Part shown: piece by piece, positions 34,861-46,680 of the stretch
How the letters are laid out: each line of letters opens with the position of its first letter
Numbering within the stretch: the first letter of the stretch is position 1
NCBI GenBank assembly: GCA_963555705.1
Contig: OY743187.1
Location: 16,878,133-16,942,132 of the forward strand
Length of the DNA stretch: 64,000 nucleotides
DNA from: Ligustrum vulgare
Lineage: Eukaryota > Streptophyta > Magnoliopsida > Lamiales > Oleaceae
Direction of reading: 5' to 3'
Notes under the pieces: generated by a model
Seen by the model: only the letters and a program-made list of their open reading frames with translations
Told to the model about the DNA's origin: nothing
The model's database searches: none
Translations under genes and position numbers: made by a program

Positions 34861-35474
34861 CGGGGATCGAAATAGAGGAGTCAATTCGACAAGGACGTTA
34901 TCTAAACCGTTTCTGACGAAGACTTACAAAGCTTGTGAATGGTCAGACAATTGATGATGTTATCTCCTGGAATGAAGATGGATATATTTTTATCGTATGG
35001 GATCCTACGGAATACGCTAGTGATTTGCTCCCTAAATATTTCAAGTACAAAAATTTCTTGAGTTTTGTCCGTCAACTTGATTGACACTTACGTGAGCATA
35101 GTCGCCAAAGTTTTTATCAACTATAATTAATTTTAATCGAGATGAGTTTTTTTCATTCGCTGATTGCGGTGTTGTATTTCAATCTATAAGGGTTTGGGAA
35201 GGTTGTGCCTGCTCGGTGGGAATTTTCAAACGATTGCTTCCGGCAAGGCAAAAAAAAAAAAAAGCTTTTATGTGACATACAACGTCAAATATTAGCAACA
35301 ACATCTTCTTCCATAGCGGCAACAACGTTAATCGCGGTTATGGTGGCGACCGCACCTTCGACGCCAGCTGCAATTCAGCAGCTAACAGTGTTCACTTGGG
35401 ACTCTGGTGAAGAACAGGTTCTGACATTGTATGTTCCCTTGTCAGAAACCCCAATGTTTGAAAAAATTATTTAG
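34861..35474 (+). pseudogene. class-B heat-shock factor (HSFB2-like) DNA-binding domain, decayed
   Basis: Exon 1 encodes [10 protein letters not shown], then after a one-base frameshift [36 protein letters not shown] and SFVRQL. Four extra bases (GATT) interrupt the expected NTY. A remnant intron follows to about 35190. Exon 2 encodes [19 protein letters not shown] and LLCDIQRQ after another one-base loss. These are the HSF winged-helix domain and the class-B basic stretch. HSFs bind heat-shock elements as trimers; class-B members mostly act as repressors. The oligomerisation region is missing and the frame ends at 35474. The intron is retained, so this is not a processed copy. Confidence 0.85.
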
Positions 35475-35872
35475 CCAGTGTTCGGCGCCACATTGATTTG
35501 TTGTTTAAATTACAATTTAAACTATACAATTTTTCAAATCATTTTTTAACCATACACAATTTTTGTCTCCAATTTTTAATCACATATTTTATCTCAGGAA
35601 AAAAAATTTCTCACCTCACTAATCGGCCGCCGTTATTTTATTCAAGTTCTTACTAATTTGAATATGTCAATTAAGAAATGTTACATTTTTTCTGATGGTT
35701 GGTGGTTCATCGTTCATGGAAGGTAAGTTACTATATTTTCTAACCTGTGCCTTCAAAATTGTGGTTTATTAGTATTAGAGTAATTATATTACCACTACAT
35801 TATTTACCTATTACACCAAATTATAAATACACAATAAATAAAACAAAATTTTAATAAATACACCACTATAAA

Positions 35873-36292
35873 CACTACAAGAAAATCACTCAAGAGCGAC
35901 GACGTTTGTCGTCGCTGAAAGGCCAAAAGTCGTGTCTATTACTCAATAGCGACAACAAAACCATCCTTAATAGTCGTTGTTTTAGGTCCGGGGCTGATTC
36001 TTAATAGAGACGACGTCTCTATTGCTTTAGAGTCTATTGCGACGACTTTAGTCTATAATAATTAAAATAGTTTATTAATTTTTTTTTGTGACTTGCTCCA
36101 CCGGCCCAATTTCGACCTGATCCAAAATTTGACCCGACCCGCCAACCCGAACATTTTCTTTAATTCCTATGATATATATGTGCATTATAGGATCGAACCC
36201 TTGACCAAAGGGTTATGTGACGTTGTCTAAACCATTATGAAAATTGAATTCTTGTGTTTTTTTTGTTTTAACTAATATATATTAGTTAGAAA

Positions 36293-36361
<69 letters not shown>

Positions 36362-36679
36362 AGCGAATTAAATTTTTTTTTTAACAAAACTAAATATAAT
36401 ATTACATGTTAATATAAAAAAAATTTGAAAATTAGAGGCGACGACTACTAAAAGTCATCGCTTAAAAAAAGATTTAGAAACTTTGCAACAACTTAGTCGT
36501 CGCTAATACTATATATTAGAGACGACTAAAAAAAGTCATCGCTAATTATGTTGAGATGATAGATGAGTCGTCGCAGTAAGTGCGCCTATTGCGACGACTC
36601 TACAAAATTGTTGTCTCAATAGGGTGAGTATTATCGACGAATTTTCTTGTCGTCGCTATTGCGCCAGTTTCTTGTAGTA
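35873..36679. mobile_element. CACTA-type MITE with GTCGTCGC subterminal repeats
   Basis: An 807-bp element starting CACTACAAGAAAA and ending TTTCTTGTAGTA (terminal G to A change), with AAA on both sides (35870-35872 and 36680-36682), the 3-bp duplication of CACTA elements. Both ends are full of GCGACGAC/GTCGTCGC words, typical transposase-binding subterminal repeats. A TA microsatellite occupies 36297-36358. It lies in an intron of the ACR remnant. Confidence 0.85.
36297..36358. repeat. TA dinucleotide microsatellite
   Basis: About 30 TA units inside the CACTA MITE. Confidence 0.95.
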
Positions 36680-36682
36680 AAA

Positions 36683-37780
36683 TTTACAAATATGCACATT
36701 GTAATTCAATTAAGAAATTAAAAAAGAAAAAATGAAGTACAATGTACACCACATTTGATTGCCTTCCATCTCTCTTCATCTCAATTATGGAAAATCTTCC
36801 ACCTCTCTCCTCTCAATGAAGAAATTTTCCATGATCATCGAAGTTTTAATTTCAACAACAAGTTTCAAAATCTCAAAAATAATGGAGAGAGAAAATCAAT
36901 TTCTTTTTTCCATATTAAAATCGACAGATTCATTCGAAAGTGAAGAAACAATGGTGCATAGGCATGTTTAGGAATTTACCTTTAGACTTCTTCCAGCCTT
37001 TAGACTCCATTAGATCATCACTTTCTTTGATACCAATATTTAAATTTTATAATCAAATAACCCCTCAAAATCAGAATCTCCATTCTAGAATCCAAACAAT
37101 GAATGACAGATTGTTGAAGAAAAGATTTGAAACCCTAAAAGAATAAATGCTCACATGAGTTTATCTCTTCTTCAATAATGACGTTCTTTTGCGTTTTGGA
37201 GAAACTTTTCGTAAGAAATGATGTTACAAAATTCTTGTAGATATGAAATCATCCAATGATAAACCTGGGTTTGGATATGTTACTTGCCTCAAATGTTTTG
37301 TCTTAGTTCCTAGTTATGAAATCATCAACTGATGAACGTGATTTAGATTATACGATCATTTGCAAAATCCTTGTCATCGATAATTTTTTAAGAATTTTTT
37401 TATTCTTAAGAATTTGAATGTATTGCTTTTTTTTTTTTTGTAGTCATTAATTATTTTCAAGAAACAATTTTTTAAGACGAAGATGATGATACTTGAGGTG
37501 GAGGTGGAAGAGAAGGAGGATGAGGGTTGTGGTGTAGGTAGAAATTAGGAAGAGATTTTCTCAAAAAAAAATTGATTAGATAAATTTAAAAGGTTGTTTA
37601 TGTCATTTTATCAATATCTATATATGTAAATAAAGACTATTTTAAAAAATGTGGTATAAAAAATAAGTTTTATGGTGGTAATATAGTCACCCTTAGCATT
37701 AAATCTTTAATTAATGGGCTTTTATGTCGTTTCTTTAGTCTTCTACTAATTTTGCTGTTCATTTTCTTTAAATTTTGTAG
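36683..37780. other. intron remnant of the ACR pseudogene
   Basis: AT-rich sequence between the CACTA MITE and exon B. Overlapping short frames at 36755-37146 have no recognisable family and sit in low-complexity, T-rich DNA. Confidence 0.4.
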
Positions 37781-37860
37781 TTTTTAATGTGACTTATTTG
37801 GGTGGAAACTAATTAACTGATGAGAGTGTCCCCAATTATACCGAACCGGTAACTATTAAT

Positions 37861-38321
37861 TGTTATAAAATTTATTTCACAAATAAATTATTTATCTATG
37901 ATCCAAAATAAATCATCATACTGAATTATCAAGAATTAAATAACTGAAGCGGAAGCGTACCTTAAACAAACGTGATTCACGATAAACGATTCGGTTGGTT
38001 AGATCTTCCAAATCGATACGTAGTCCTTATTTTCTCTCTGATGATGGGATGTCAGACAAGATGAACAGTACGTAGGATTCAGGGACAATAACCGACTTTA
38101 TATACTGAATTGTCAATTAACCTAATCCGGCCCATCATGAATTAGGTAATGACCTGGTATCTACACATAAAAGCTCATACATTTAATTAGATGCATTAAA
38201 GCCCGATATAAATTAAATCCTTATTAGATCACTTTAAATGGGCTTAACCAAATTTGATAGCCTTTTATTCAATACATAATAATTCACATATAAGCCCACA
38301 CGATTGATTAAAATCCTTACA
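37861..38321 (-). repeat. 3' LTR of the minus-strand copia element
   Basis: On the minus strand it runs TGTAAGGATTTT to TTTTATAACA. The purine tract AGTGAGAGAT lies just upstream of it in element orientation (about 38322-38332). Confidence 0.93.
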
Positions 38322-39190
38322 ATCTCTCACTTGGGCTATATGTGTAACCTTACAATTGTGTATCAATCATAACCTTATGAGTACTCAGAATTTTGCTATC
38401 ATTACTGAATGCATCCCCAAACAATCCGGTCCATCAATTATATCAACATAGGATCAAAGCGGCTTTCGCTACATTAATCGTAACTAAACCTTCAATGGTC
38501 ACGTATATCGACATAACTGAATGACATGGATCAAGTATGGATGTGTAGCATGGAAATTACATGTAATGTGATCTTCAACATGCCTATTTCCAACTGGTCC
38601 GACTTAAGTGAGATCATCCTTAAACAAGTTCAGAGATAATAAACCTGAAACTTTACAGCTGTAAATAACTTTAACTTTAAACTGTATCCAAAAGGACAAT
38701 AAATGTGTCTAATGCACCCAAAATACAAACTCCCACTGAAACCGAATATCCTTAAGAAATACAACACCCATATGAGTAATGTACTCATGAAATACCTTGG
38801 GTTGTAATACTTTAGTAAGCGGATCCGCAATTATGGAGTTTGTCCCAATGTGCTCTTATTGACACATGTCCACTCTGAACTGTATCCTTCACAACCAGGA
38901 ACTTATGTCAATGTATTTTGACTTAGTTGAGCTCCTGTTGTTACTGGAATATAAATCTGCTGAGTTATTGTCACAATATAACTTTAGTGGTCTTTCTTTA
39001 CCGTACAGAATACGCAGCCCAATGACAAAATTTCGCAGTTATATTCCATAATTAGATGCCCCCAAAATTGCTACAAACTGTGCTGCCAAGTGAAAGAAGC
39101 TAAAGTGTTTGTTAAGCACTCCTTCCGAAAATAGCTCCTCCAACTAGCAGATAAACGTAGCCTGATGTGGATCTTTTACTGTTTTAGCAT

Positions 39191-40082
39191 CTAGAAAAAA
39201 TCGGAATCATAATACCATATGATCTCCAACTGATCCGATTTTCTGTATGTGAGCATGTAATCTTTTGTTCTCTTTAAATACCTTATAACCCATGTTTGAC
39301 TGCTTTCCAAATGATCCATCCCAGGGTTACTTAAATATCTGATTAGTATCCCAATAATGTATGCAATATCCAAACGCATACAAACTTGAGCATACATCAA
39401 ACTCCCTATAGCTGAACTATATGGGATCCTCTGCATTTCTTTAACTTCAAGATAACTTTTCGGGCATTAGTCGAGACTAAATTTGTCTCCTTTAGCGATA
39501 GGGCTGTCCCCTAATTTACTATCTTGCATGCCAAACCTCTTAAGTACTTTATCGATATAGCCCTTTTGTGATAATTCAAAAATACCCCGAGAACAATCCC
39601 GGTGTATCTGAATTCCTAATACAAAAGAGAAGTCACCAAGATTTTTAATCTCAAAATTCCTTGACAAAAAATCTCATAATTTTATGTGACATACCTATAT
39701 CATTAGTGGCAAGCAATAATCAACATATAAAACCAGGACAATATACTTACTCCCACTTGAACTTGTAATACAAACAACCATCAACAACATTAATCTCAAG
39801 ACCAAATGAGATAATTACTTGATGAAATTTGTATTACCCTTAACGGGAAGCTGGCTTGAGCACATAAATGGATTTCTTTAATTTGCAAACCGTCTCATCA
39901 ATGTCTCCATTTGAGAAACGTCGTCTTAACATCCATTTGATGTAACTCGAGGTCAAAATGTGCAACAACCTGACTTTCCTGAAAGAGTCTTTCATTGAAA
40001 CCGAAGAGAAAGTCTCTTTATAATCAATGCCATCATTCTGTGTAAAGTATTTAGATACAAGACAAACTTTATATCTTTCCAC
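39191..40082 (-). pseudogene. copia reverse transcriptase / RNase H remnants
   Basis: Three out-of-frame pieces. 39840-40082 has KVCLVSKYFTQNDGIDYKET, the copia RT start, and SIYVLKPASR. 39467-39667 has NFEIKNLGDFSFVLGIQI and FELSQKGYIDKVLKRF. 39191-39436 has RIPYSSAIGSLMYAQVC and YLSNPG. The block normally carrying YVDDM is scrambled between them. Frameshifts and stops make it inactive. Confidence 0.85.
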
Positions 40083-40441
40083 ATTACCTACCGAATCCCT
40101 CTTGGTCTAAAAATCCATTTAAGACCAATGGGCTTCGCACCTTCTGGTAATGGGACAAGATCCCAAACTTTATTGTCTTGCATATGCTTATACTCCTTAT
40201 TTATGGCATCAATCCACTTTTGAGAGTTAGAACCCTACATGGCCTGATGGAAATTGATTGAACAATCTTTCACCATTCCATTATTTTCCTTATGTTCTTG
40301 GAAAAATACTATTTAAATTATCCGGAATAACATTTTTTCCCTTTCTCTCGTGGATTTCCTTAATGGCTTTAGTTATTGAGGTTGTTGAGTTTGTACTTCT
40401 GAAATTTACCTTATTTTGGATGGGAGGTTCTTCAACATTGT

Positions 40442-40660
40442 CTAATTGAGGTTCCGGATATGCTTCTTGATCAATGGCATGTATAAAAACTTGTACGTTG
40501 TCAAAAGCAGTAGTAGGAATCGAAACCGATCCTTCTTCAACTTCTTCCTTAAAGACAATATCTCTAACCTTATTTCTCCCCCCAAACTCAACATCCTCAA
40601 AAAATGTTGCATTTCCCGTTTCAAAATTGACTTAAGTGTGGGATAATAAAATTTATAGCC
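40442..40660 (-). pseudogene. copia integrase C-terminal remnant
   Basis: The minus strand reads GYKFYYPTLKSI then, after a shift, a segment resembling the copia integrase-RT linker (family pattern GYKFY-P, then F-E-FGG). The catalytic integrase core and the protease were not found between here and gag, so most of that region is deleted. Confidence 0.6.
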
Positions 40661-41022
40661 CCTTAAACGACTTTATTTTCTTTATTTGTTTTCTTGCCCT
40701 TATCTTTAGAGGTGTTTACCAAGTGAACACTTTCAATTCTGTCCTGCTTCAACTTTTCTTCCTTTTGCACACAAAATAGAATGAGCTCATTTAGAGTTCA
40801 TTTCTCCCTTTGTTATTTACAACTGACCTTAAATTGACTGAATTGTGCAAGAAACTTGCACACTATGAAATGAGCTCATTGAGAGTCCATTTCTACTTTG
40901 ACAGTTATAACTAACCTTAAATTAACTATATTGTGTAGGAAGCAATATCAATACCAAATGCACGAGCAAGTCATAAGACAAGTCGAGTTTTAGTGCCTTA
41001 AGTTTTGAAGCAGTGTAGACAT

Positions 41023-41331
41023 CTACATGATGTACTCCCTTATTTTCCCATTGCCTTTACACTTTATTGAAATCAAGCTTTGCATAAGCGTGCTTGTTTC
41101 AGCCTTATCGTTTTTCGCAAAACGTTTCTTAATTTCGGCAAGGAATTCATTGGCATCATATACCTCCTCAGATACTATGCCACTAAAGGCTTCCGGAATG
41201 CCGCACTTAATGATCCTGTGACTCACGTAATTTAAGCAATCCCACTTCTCAAAGTTCCTCATTTGATTAGATGAACTTTCATCCGTAAGAGGAGCAAGTT
41301 GCTCAATCCTTAGTACACGGTCTAGATCCAT
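41023..41331 (-). pseudogene. copia Gag (UBN2-type) fragment
   Basis: A 102-aa frame beginning MDLDRVLRIEQLAP with NQMRNFEKWDCLNYVSHRII, FLAEIKKRFAKNDKAE and LMQSLISIKCKGNGKIREYI. This is the UBN2-type gag fold common in plant copia elements. The normal N-terminal stretch lies out of frame upstream and the zinc knuckle is missing. Confidence 0.75.
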
Positions 41332-42089
41332 GCCGCCAACGAAAAGTTAATGTTGTTGTTTTGATCCTTTAAATTTATTCCATAAATACAGGGATTAAAT
41401 TTGAGCTTGCAGATATACTACTAGTAGAATTTGAAACCGAATAGAGAACACTTAAATAAAATAGCTCACATAAATACCTTATTATGCAAATCATATTTTC
41501 AAATAATGGTAGGGCCCATCACAAGATACCTAGCATAACATCAATATTTAGTCTTTCGACAGAAATATTGACTTGTAAGTGGTACTCTTGGTGTAGTAAT
41601 CAAACACTGACAGTAAGACATGTCAACCAACAAACCTTTCTTTGGACCGATTTATTGATCACACGTAAAACCAAATAACCGTCACGTATTTATAACCACA
41701 AGTTCATGTGAAATTCGGGCTAAAAATTGACCTTCCTTTGGGCCGATCAATATCCGCATGAAATAACACACAAACACCTAATTTTCCCTTAGTGTAGTGA
41801 TCAAACACTGGCAATAAGACATGTTAACCAATAAACCTTTCTTTGGACCGATTTATTGGTCACACGTTAAACCAAATAATTGCCACGTGTTTATCACAAC
41901 AGGTGCATGTGAAATTCGAGCTAAATATTGACATTCCTTTGGGCCGATCAATATTCGTAATGAATAACACACACAAATACCTTCTAATATTCAAAGTTAA
42001 TTAATATCCACAAGAGAGGTTGCTTTGGCAACATGTTGCTTCAACTAACTTACTTTCGAATATTATATCTCTTAAAAGATTCCGATGTA

Positions 42090-42860
42090 CCAAGATTTGA
42101 AACTGAAATCCATTGATTTGCATCTATATTTGACTTTAGGATTTGAATTATAGAATTCAAAACTTTAGAATAAAGCAATCATTAAGTTGCGAGAGTCTAA
42201 TTGCAATATTCTTAAACTTTTGGTAGCCAATTGTTAAAAATTTAAGTTTGAAGGACTTAAATTACAATTTTTCCAAAACTTTATTGGACAATTTAGAGAA
42301 ATTCCAAGCATTAGGTCCCAATTTGAAAGAAAAAATCAAACTTTGGAGGTCCAAAATAGGAAATTTTCAATCTTTAGGAGCCAATTTAGAAAATTCCAAA
42401 CTTTAGGGACTTAATTTTTAAAAAAAAATAGAACTTTAAGGACCAATTTTGAAAATTTTCAAACTTTAGTGACTGAATTAGAAAATTTTCAAACTTTAGG
42501 GACTGAAAATGAAAATTTTCAAACTTTAGAGGACTGAAAATGAAAATTTTCAAACTTTAAGGGACTGAAAATGAAAATTTTCAAACTTTAGAGGACTGAA
42601 AATGAAAATTTTCAAACTTTAAGGGACCAAATTAGAGAATTTTCAAGCTTTATGGACCAATTTTGAAAATTCTCAAACATTAGGGGCTGGATTGAAAAAT
42701 TTTCAAACTTCAGGGACTGAATCATAAAATTCCATAACTTGAAGGGTCCTGACTTAACTAAATTTATAACTTCAGGGGCTGAAGTTGTAAATTCAAAACT
42801 TTAAAATCCCAACTTAAATGATTTATAACTTTAAGGGCTTAAATCATAAATCCATAACAA
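42090..42860 (-). repeat. 32-34-bp tandem repeats in the copia leader
   Basis: Regular repetition of GAAAATTTTCAAACTTTAG with GGGACTGAAAAT spacers, clearest at 42440-42650 (about seven units) and looser on both sides. It lies between the primer site and gag, a region expected to hold packaging signals. Confidence 0.85.
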
Positions 42861-43798
42861 AATACATGACCGGAAATGCAAATAAGCATAATAATCAAAA
42901 ATTGCAAGGGAAGTCTTGGAGACTTCAAATTTCCAACTGAAGCCCCTACTCCAAAATCGACCACACAGCAGCTAGGGTTTATCCCGCCGCCGCCGCCGCC
43001 TTCCTTTGCGCCTATTGGCTCCGCTTACCTGTGCTGCGCAGTGGCGTGGGCAATGTATCGCCAATACCGGCGCTTCTCACCAGCACGACTTGCACAATTA
43101 GTGTGCGGCTGTGCCATACCTCCAGCACACGACCACACAGAGTCAACAGCAACGGAACAAACCCAATTCTCAAAGCCAAATTCAAACACCAGATTCATAA
43201 TATCCAAATTTCAGCAATCCAAACCCAAAAGGATTTCATCCATACATTCGACAGATGAACAGCGAAAACCCAACTCGACCGAATCCGCTACCCCAATACA
43301 CAAAGTCCCATAACCAGATTGATTTCAACCACCATACATAAATCTCAAATTTCAACACATCCAAAATCGAAATCCACATGTTCAACCGAGAAAAATTTCT
43401 GCCTGGATTTCGAAAGCTATATACACAGGAATGAATACGTATGTGTATATATATATATACCCACGAAAATCAGATTCAAAATCAGATTCGAAAATAACCC
43501 AAACGGCCATACGCATACATACATCAGCCGGAAAAAAAAAAATCCAACTCCAAAACCCAATTCACATACAGGCAGTAAGAATAATACATACAGCTATGGT
43601 GATTCTTTCAATTTCAAAAAAAAAAACTTACGCATATACATACACACAGATACTCCAAATCTGAATTTATAAATCCATATTTTTCAAAACTTTCAATCCT
43701 TCGGTGTATGTATATGACTCTTAATTTGATATACATAGGCAGAGAAAGGTTTTACATATATGCTTTTGAAATTGATCTGATAATTCAACACGATGTTG

Positions 43799-43810
43799 GC
43801 TCTGATACCA
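43799..43810 (-). promoter_or_regulatory. primer binding site of the minus-strand copia element
   Basis: The complement of GCTCTGATACCA is TGGTATCAGAGC, two bases inside the LTR at 43813-44273; this fixes the element orientation. Confidence 0.93.
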
Positions 43811-43812
43811 CT

Positions 43813-44273
43813 TGTTATAAAATTTATTTCACAAATAAATTATTTATTTATGATCCAAAATAAATCATCATGCTGAATTATCAAGAATTAAATAACTGAA
43901 GCGGAAGCGTACCTTAAACAAACGTGATTCACGATAAACGATTCGGTTGGTTGGATCTTCCAAATCGATACGTAGTCCTTATTTTCTCTCTGATGATGGG
44001 ATGTCAGACAAGATGAACAGTACGTAGGATTCAAGGACCATAACCGACTTTATATACTGAATTGCCAATTAACCTAATCCGGCCCATCATGAATTAGGTA
44101 ATGGCCTGGTATCTATACATAAAAGCGCATACATTTAATTAGATTCATTAAAGCCCGATATATGTTAAATCCTTATTAGATCACTTTAAATGGGCTTAAC
44201 CAAATTTGATAGTCTTTTATTCAATACACAATAATTCACATATAAGCTCACACGATTGATTAAAATCCTTACA
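43813..44273 (-). repeat. 5' LTR of the minus-strand copia element
   Basis: Same length as its partner at 37861-38321. Its outer end abuts the target copy TTAAT at 44274-44278. Confidence 0.93.
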
Positions 44274-44589
44274 TTAATTACTATATACCTTTGATTACTG
44301 ATTATGTATGTATTTGACTGATTATGTGTCTGTATTTTTTTATTATTATTGTAAATAGTCTCTTGGAACAATTCATTATGGGATATCGAAAAGCTTCGAG
44401 GTTACGGCATTAGAGTTAACAAGTACAGATCGTGTTGGCCTATCGTTGGAGGTTTTTGCCATGCTGTCGAATTTACATTGCAGTGTAATTGAAGCTAACA
44501 TGTGGAAACACAATGGATGGATTGCGTCATTAATTTACGTTAAGGAATTGGGAAAAAAAGTCAAATACGAGAGAGAAATGCAAAAATAA

Positions 44590-45268
44590 TGAAAAATATA
44601 CTGATATCAACGATGCTTTAGTAAAATCTATTGCATTTAGTTGTTAGCGATTCATTCTTGATTTTTGTTGTTTTTGAATCTCCCATTTGTAGACGAGATG
44701 ATTATCATAATATTTAACAAATAATTTATCTACAGTAGTGACGCAATTGCTCCAATAATGTCTAATTTTTCTACCATTGTTATATTAAAAATTGTTCTCT
44801 GTTCATTTTCTATTATTATTTCTCATGAATTGATTTTTCAAGCATAAAAAATAGAAGTCTCAACTTTATATCACTTTTCGTTCTCCTCTTGTGGTTAGTT
44901 TTTAGAATAATTATCTAGATCATGCCACGCAGTTCTAGCTTTTATTTGATATTTCAATGTTTGTAAAGTCTTAACTTAGACGTTTCTTATATTTGAATAT
45001 TTTTTTGGTTGTAATTACAGCCTTCTGTTAGAAAATAACATAATGTGGGATACAAACATAAGGTATTTTCTCTTTAACTTCCACCTGCTGCCAACTTCGT
45101 ATAATTTCTTGCTCGGAGGGCTATGAAAATGTAATTTTATACATTCCTTTGTTTTTGTAGGCCAGTGTGAGAACTTATTATCAACAATGTGAGGCAAAAT
45201 TGAACCAAAGTTAGATTGATCAAAGAGTCAAAGAACATCTTTGGACAATGGCATTTAGGCCTCCTATT
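44590..45268. other. 3' flank of the ACR remnant, no gene recognised
   Basis: No further ACR exon could be identified by eye. A TTTTTGTAG acceptor-like site near 45160 is followed by only a short uninformative frame. Confidence 0.4.
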
Positions 45269-46247
45269 TGTCACGACTCGCTCAATTTTGGCACAAGAAG
45301 ATTGAGAAATCTAAAAATAGTGGCGACTTGAGGCTAACCAGAATATTCTAGACTCCCACAAATGTATGAAGTTTGCTAGAATATGGTGAGACATTCTAGA
45401 AGCTTGCAAACTCCTCACTTGGTGGATTATTCTAGATCATCCTAGTTTAATCCATAAATATTTTAATGTAGATATTTGTATAAAGAATTCTAGATGTGTA
45501 ATTTAGACTATTTGATAGAAATGATCCTAATCATCCATTTGAGGAGACTAATACTATAAATAGCTTGGTAGGATTCATTTGAAGGAAGGAATGACAATGG
45601 GTCGGGTTCGGGGCGGGTCGCGGTCCGGCCCCGCCAAATGACCCGATTTTTTTTTTTTTTTTATTGGTAATAAAATTTTATGTGAAAAACTTAGAAGTCG
45701 AACTAATTAGAGTTTTTAAGTTTGAACTTTAAACATAATATGTATATTTGAAGGTGGAAAAAATCAATAAACAACATAATGATATAGTGGTTATATATTC
45801 TCATACCCTTAAATTCTACCAATGTTCAATTCTTCTAGACCTTATTAAATTTATTTTTAATTTCTCATTCCCCCTTAATAAAAATAAATATAAAAAACAA
45901 AAAAATCTCGGGTCATGGGGCGGGGCGGGTCCGCCCCTCAAACCCGACGGGGCGGGTCGTTTCGGGTCCTCCGGGTTTCGGGTCGTTCGGGTTTTTTTGC
46001 CATCCCTATTTGAAGGCATCAAGAGAGGGAAGTTGTAAAGAGTGCTTGTAAAGAGTTTTCTTATTCAATACAAAGTTTTCTTTGTGAACTCTTGTGTTCC
46101 TTATTTCTTTCTTAAGTGTTCTACTAGGAGCCTTTTCTTAACATCAACGTCAATCGGGAGGCTGACTTAGTGTGATTACCGCGGGGGGAGGAAGTTAAAG
46201 ACACTAAGGCCGCACGGTTCTTGCAGGAAAACATCAAGTCTGTGACA
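45269..46247 (+). repeat. 5' LTR of a truncated retrotransposon
   Basis: A 979-bp segment from TGTCACGACTC to GTCTGTGACA, with short inverted ends TGTCA/TGACA, directly followed by a tRNA-Met primer site at 46250-46261. A TATA-type box (actataaatagc, about 45552-45563) is present. No 3' LTR was found in the window, so the identification rests on the LTR-end/PBS/gag order. A hAT-like insertion occupies 45582-46008. Confidence 0.75.
45582..46008. mobile_element. hAT-like element with CGGGTCGGGG subterminal repeats, inside the LTR
   Basis: The right end GCCATCCCTA and left end GGAATGACAA are imperfect inverted repeats. TTTGAAGG occurs on both sides (45578-45585 and 46009-46016), overlapping the presumed left end by a few bases. 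Outer parts are GGGGCGGGTC/GACCCG-rich while the centre is AT-rich. End positions are uncertain. Confidence 0.55.
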
Positions 46248-46249
46248 GT

Positions 46250-46261
46250 TGGTATCAGAGC
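46250..46261 (+). promoter_or_regulatory. primer binding site, tRNA-iMet type
   Basis: TGGTATCAGAGC two bases after the LTR end TGTGACA. Confidence 0.85.
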
Positions 46262-46289
46262 TTGAGTTTGCTCAATTGCTATCGTTCGC

Positions 46290-46680
46290 ATGGCGGAAAA
46301 GGATGTTGCGGGTTCTGGCATTACGGAGGTAGAACATGAGGATCGGGGTCGAGAGGTCAAACCCCAAACCACGAGTAAGAAGACTCGACAAACTCGAAGC
46401 AAGAGTCGACCATCGGCCCCTATCGGTGGATCTCTTGAAGAGGTATTTCTCAATATGGGGGAACGCATTGAAGTGGTGGAGAATTCACTCTCAACCTTAG
46501 AGGCTCACACTTTGGAACAACTTGATGATCTCAAGGAAGATCAAGGTGCTCTAAGGAAGATCATGGATGCTGTCAAGACAATCCAAGACCAAGTAAATAA
46601 ACTTTGCGCCGATATGCAAAGTGGCATTGATGCTTGCAAGAAGGTGTCTACTAGTGCGGGTACTAGCACGGTCATAGCGG
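46290..46680 (+). pseudogene. N-terminal Gag fragment of the truncated retrotransposon
   Basis: Begins MAEKDVAGSG, then a basic stretch (SKKTRQTRSKSRPS) and a likely coiled coil (ERIEVVENSLSTLEAH through LREDQ-like heptads to LCADMQSG). The frame stays open to 46811, but sequence beyond about 46680 is the inserted palindromic module, so the last 40 or so residues are foreign. This N-terminal style is common in Ty3-type gag; no protease or RT follows. Confidence 0.6.

Larger units (their letters stand above)
37861..44273 (-). mobile_element. older Ty1/copia retrotransposon, minus strand, degenerate
   Basis: A 6413-bp element with 461-bp LTRs (37861-38321 and 43813-44273) and an exact target duplication TTAAT (37856-37860 and 44274-44278). 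The primer site and purine tract show it reads right to left. LTRs differ at about 15 of 461 positions by my count (near 3%), so it is much older than the copia element at 9715. Only broken gag and pol pieces remain, and a 2.4-kb leader with short tandem repeats precedes gag. It sits in an intron of the ACR remnant. Confidence 0.93.
35626..44589 (+). pseudogene. ACT-domain-repeat (ACR-type) gene remnant split by transposons
   Basis: Three exon remnants keep family order and splice phase. Exon A (about 35626-35722) gives QVLTNLNMSIKKCYIFSDG and is followed by GTAAG. Exon B (37781-37848) gives FNVTYLGGN, stop, LTDESVPNYTEP. Exon C (44359-44589) gives SLGTIHYGISKSFEV, then TALELTSTDRVGLSLEVFA, HCSVIEANMW and IASLIYVKE before leaving the family and stopping. 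ACR proteins are plant ACT-repeat proteins thought to sense amino acids. The A-B gap holds a CACTA MITE, and the B-C gap a 6.4-kb copia element. Exon A has a 7-bp duplication, exon B a nonsense codon (TAA for an expected Lys), and terminal exons are missing. Confidence 0.82.

Noticed and set aside
42876..43313. 145-aa frame near the minus-strand copia 5' LTR
   Set aside because: Lies in the element leader, antisense to it, with low-complexity composition.
43319..43672. Two overlapping frames rich in IYIYIP and TYTYTQ
   Set aside because: Translations of TATATA and ACATACA microsatellites.
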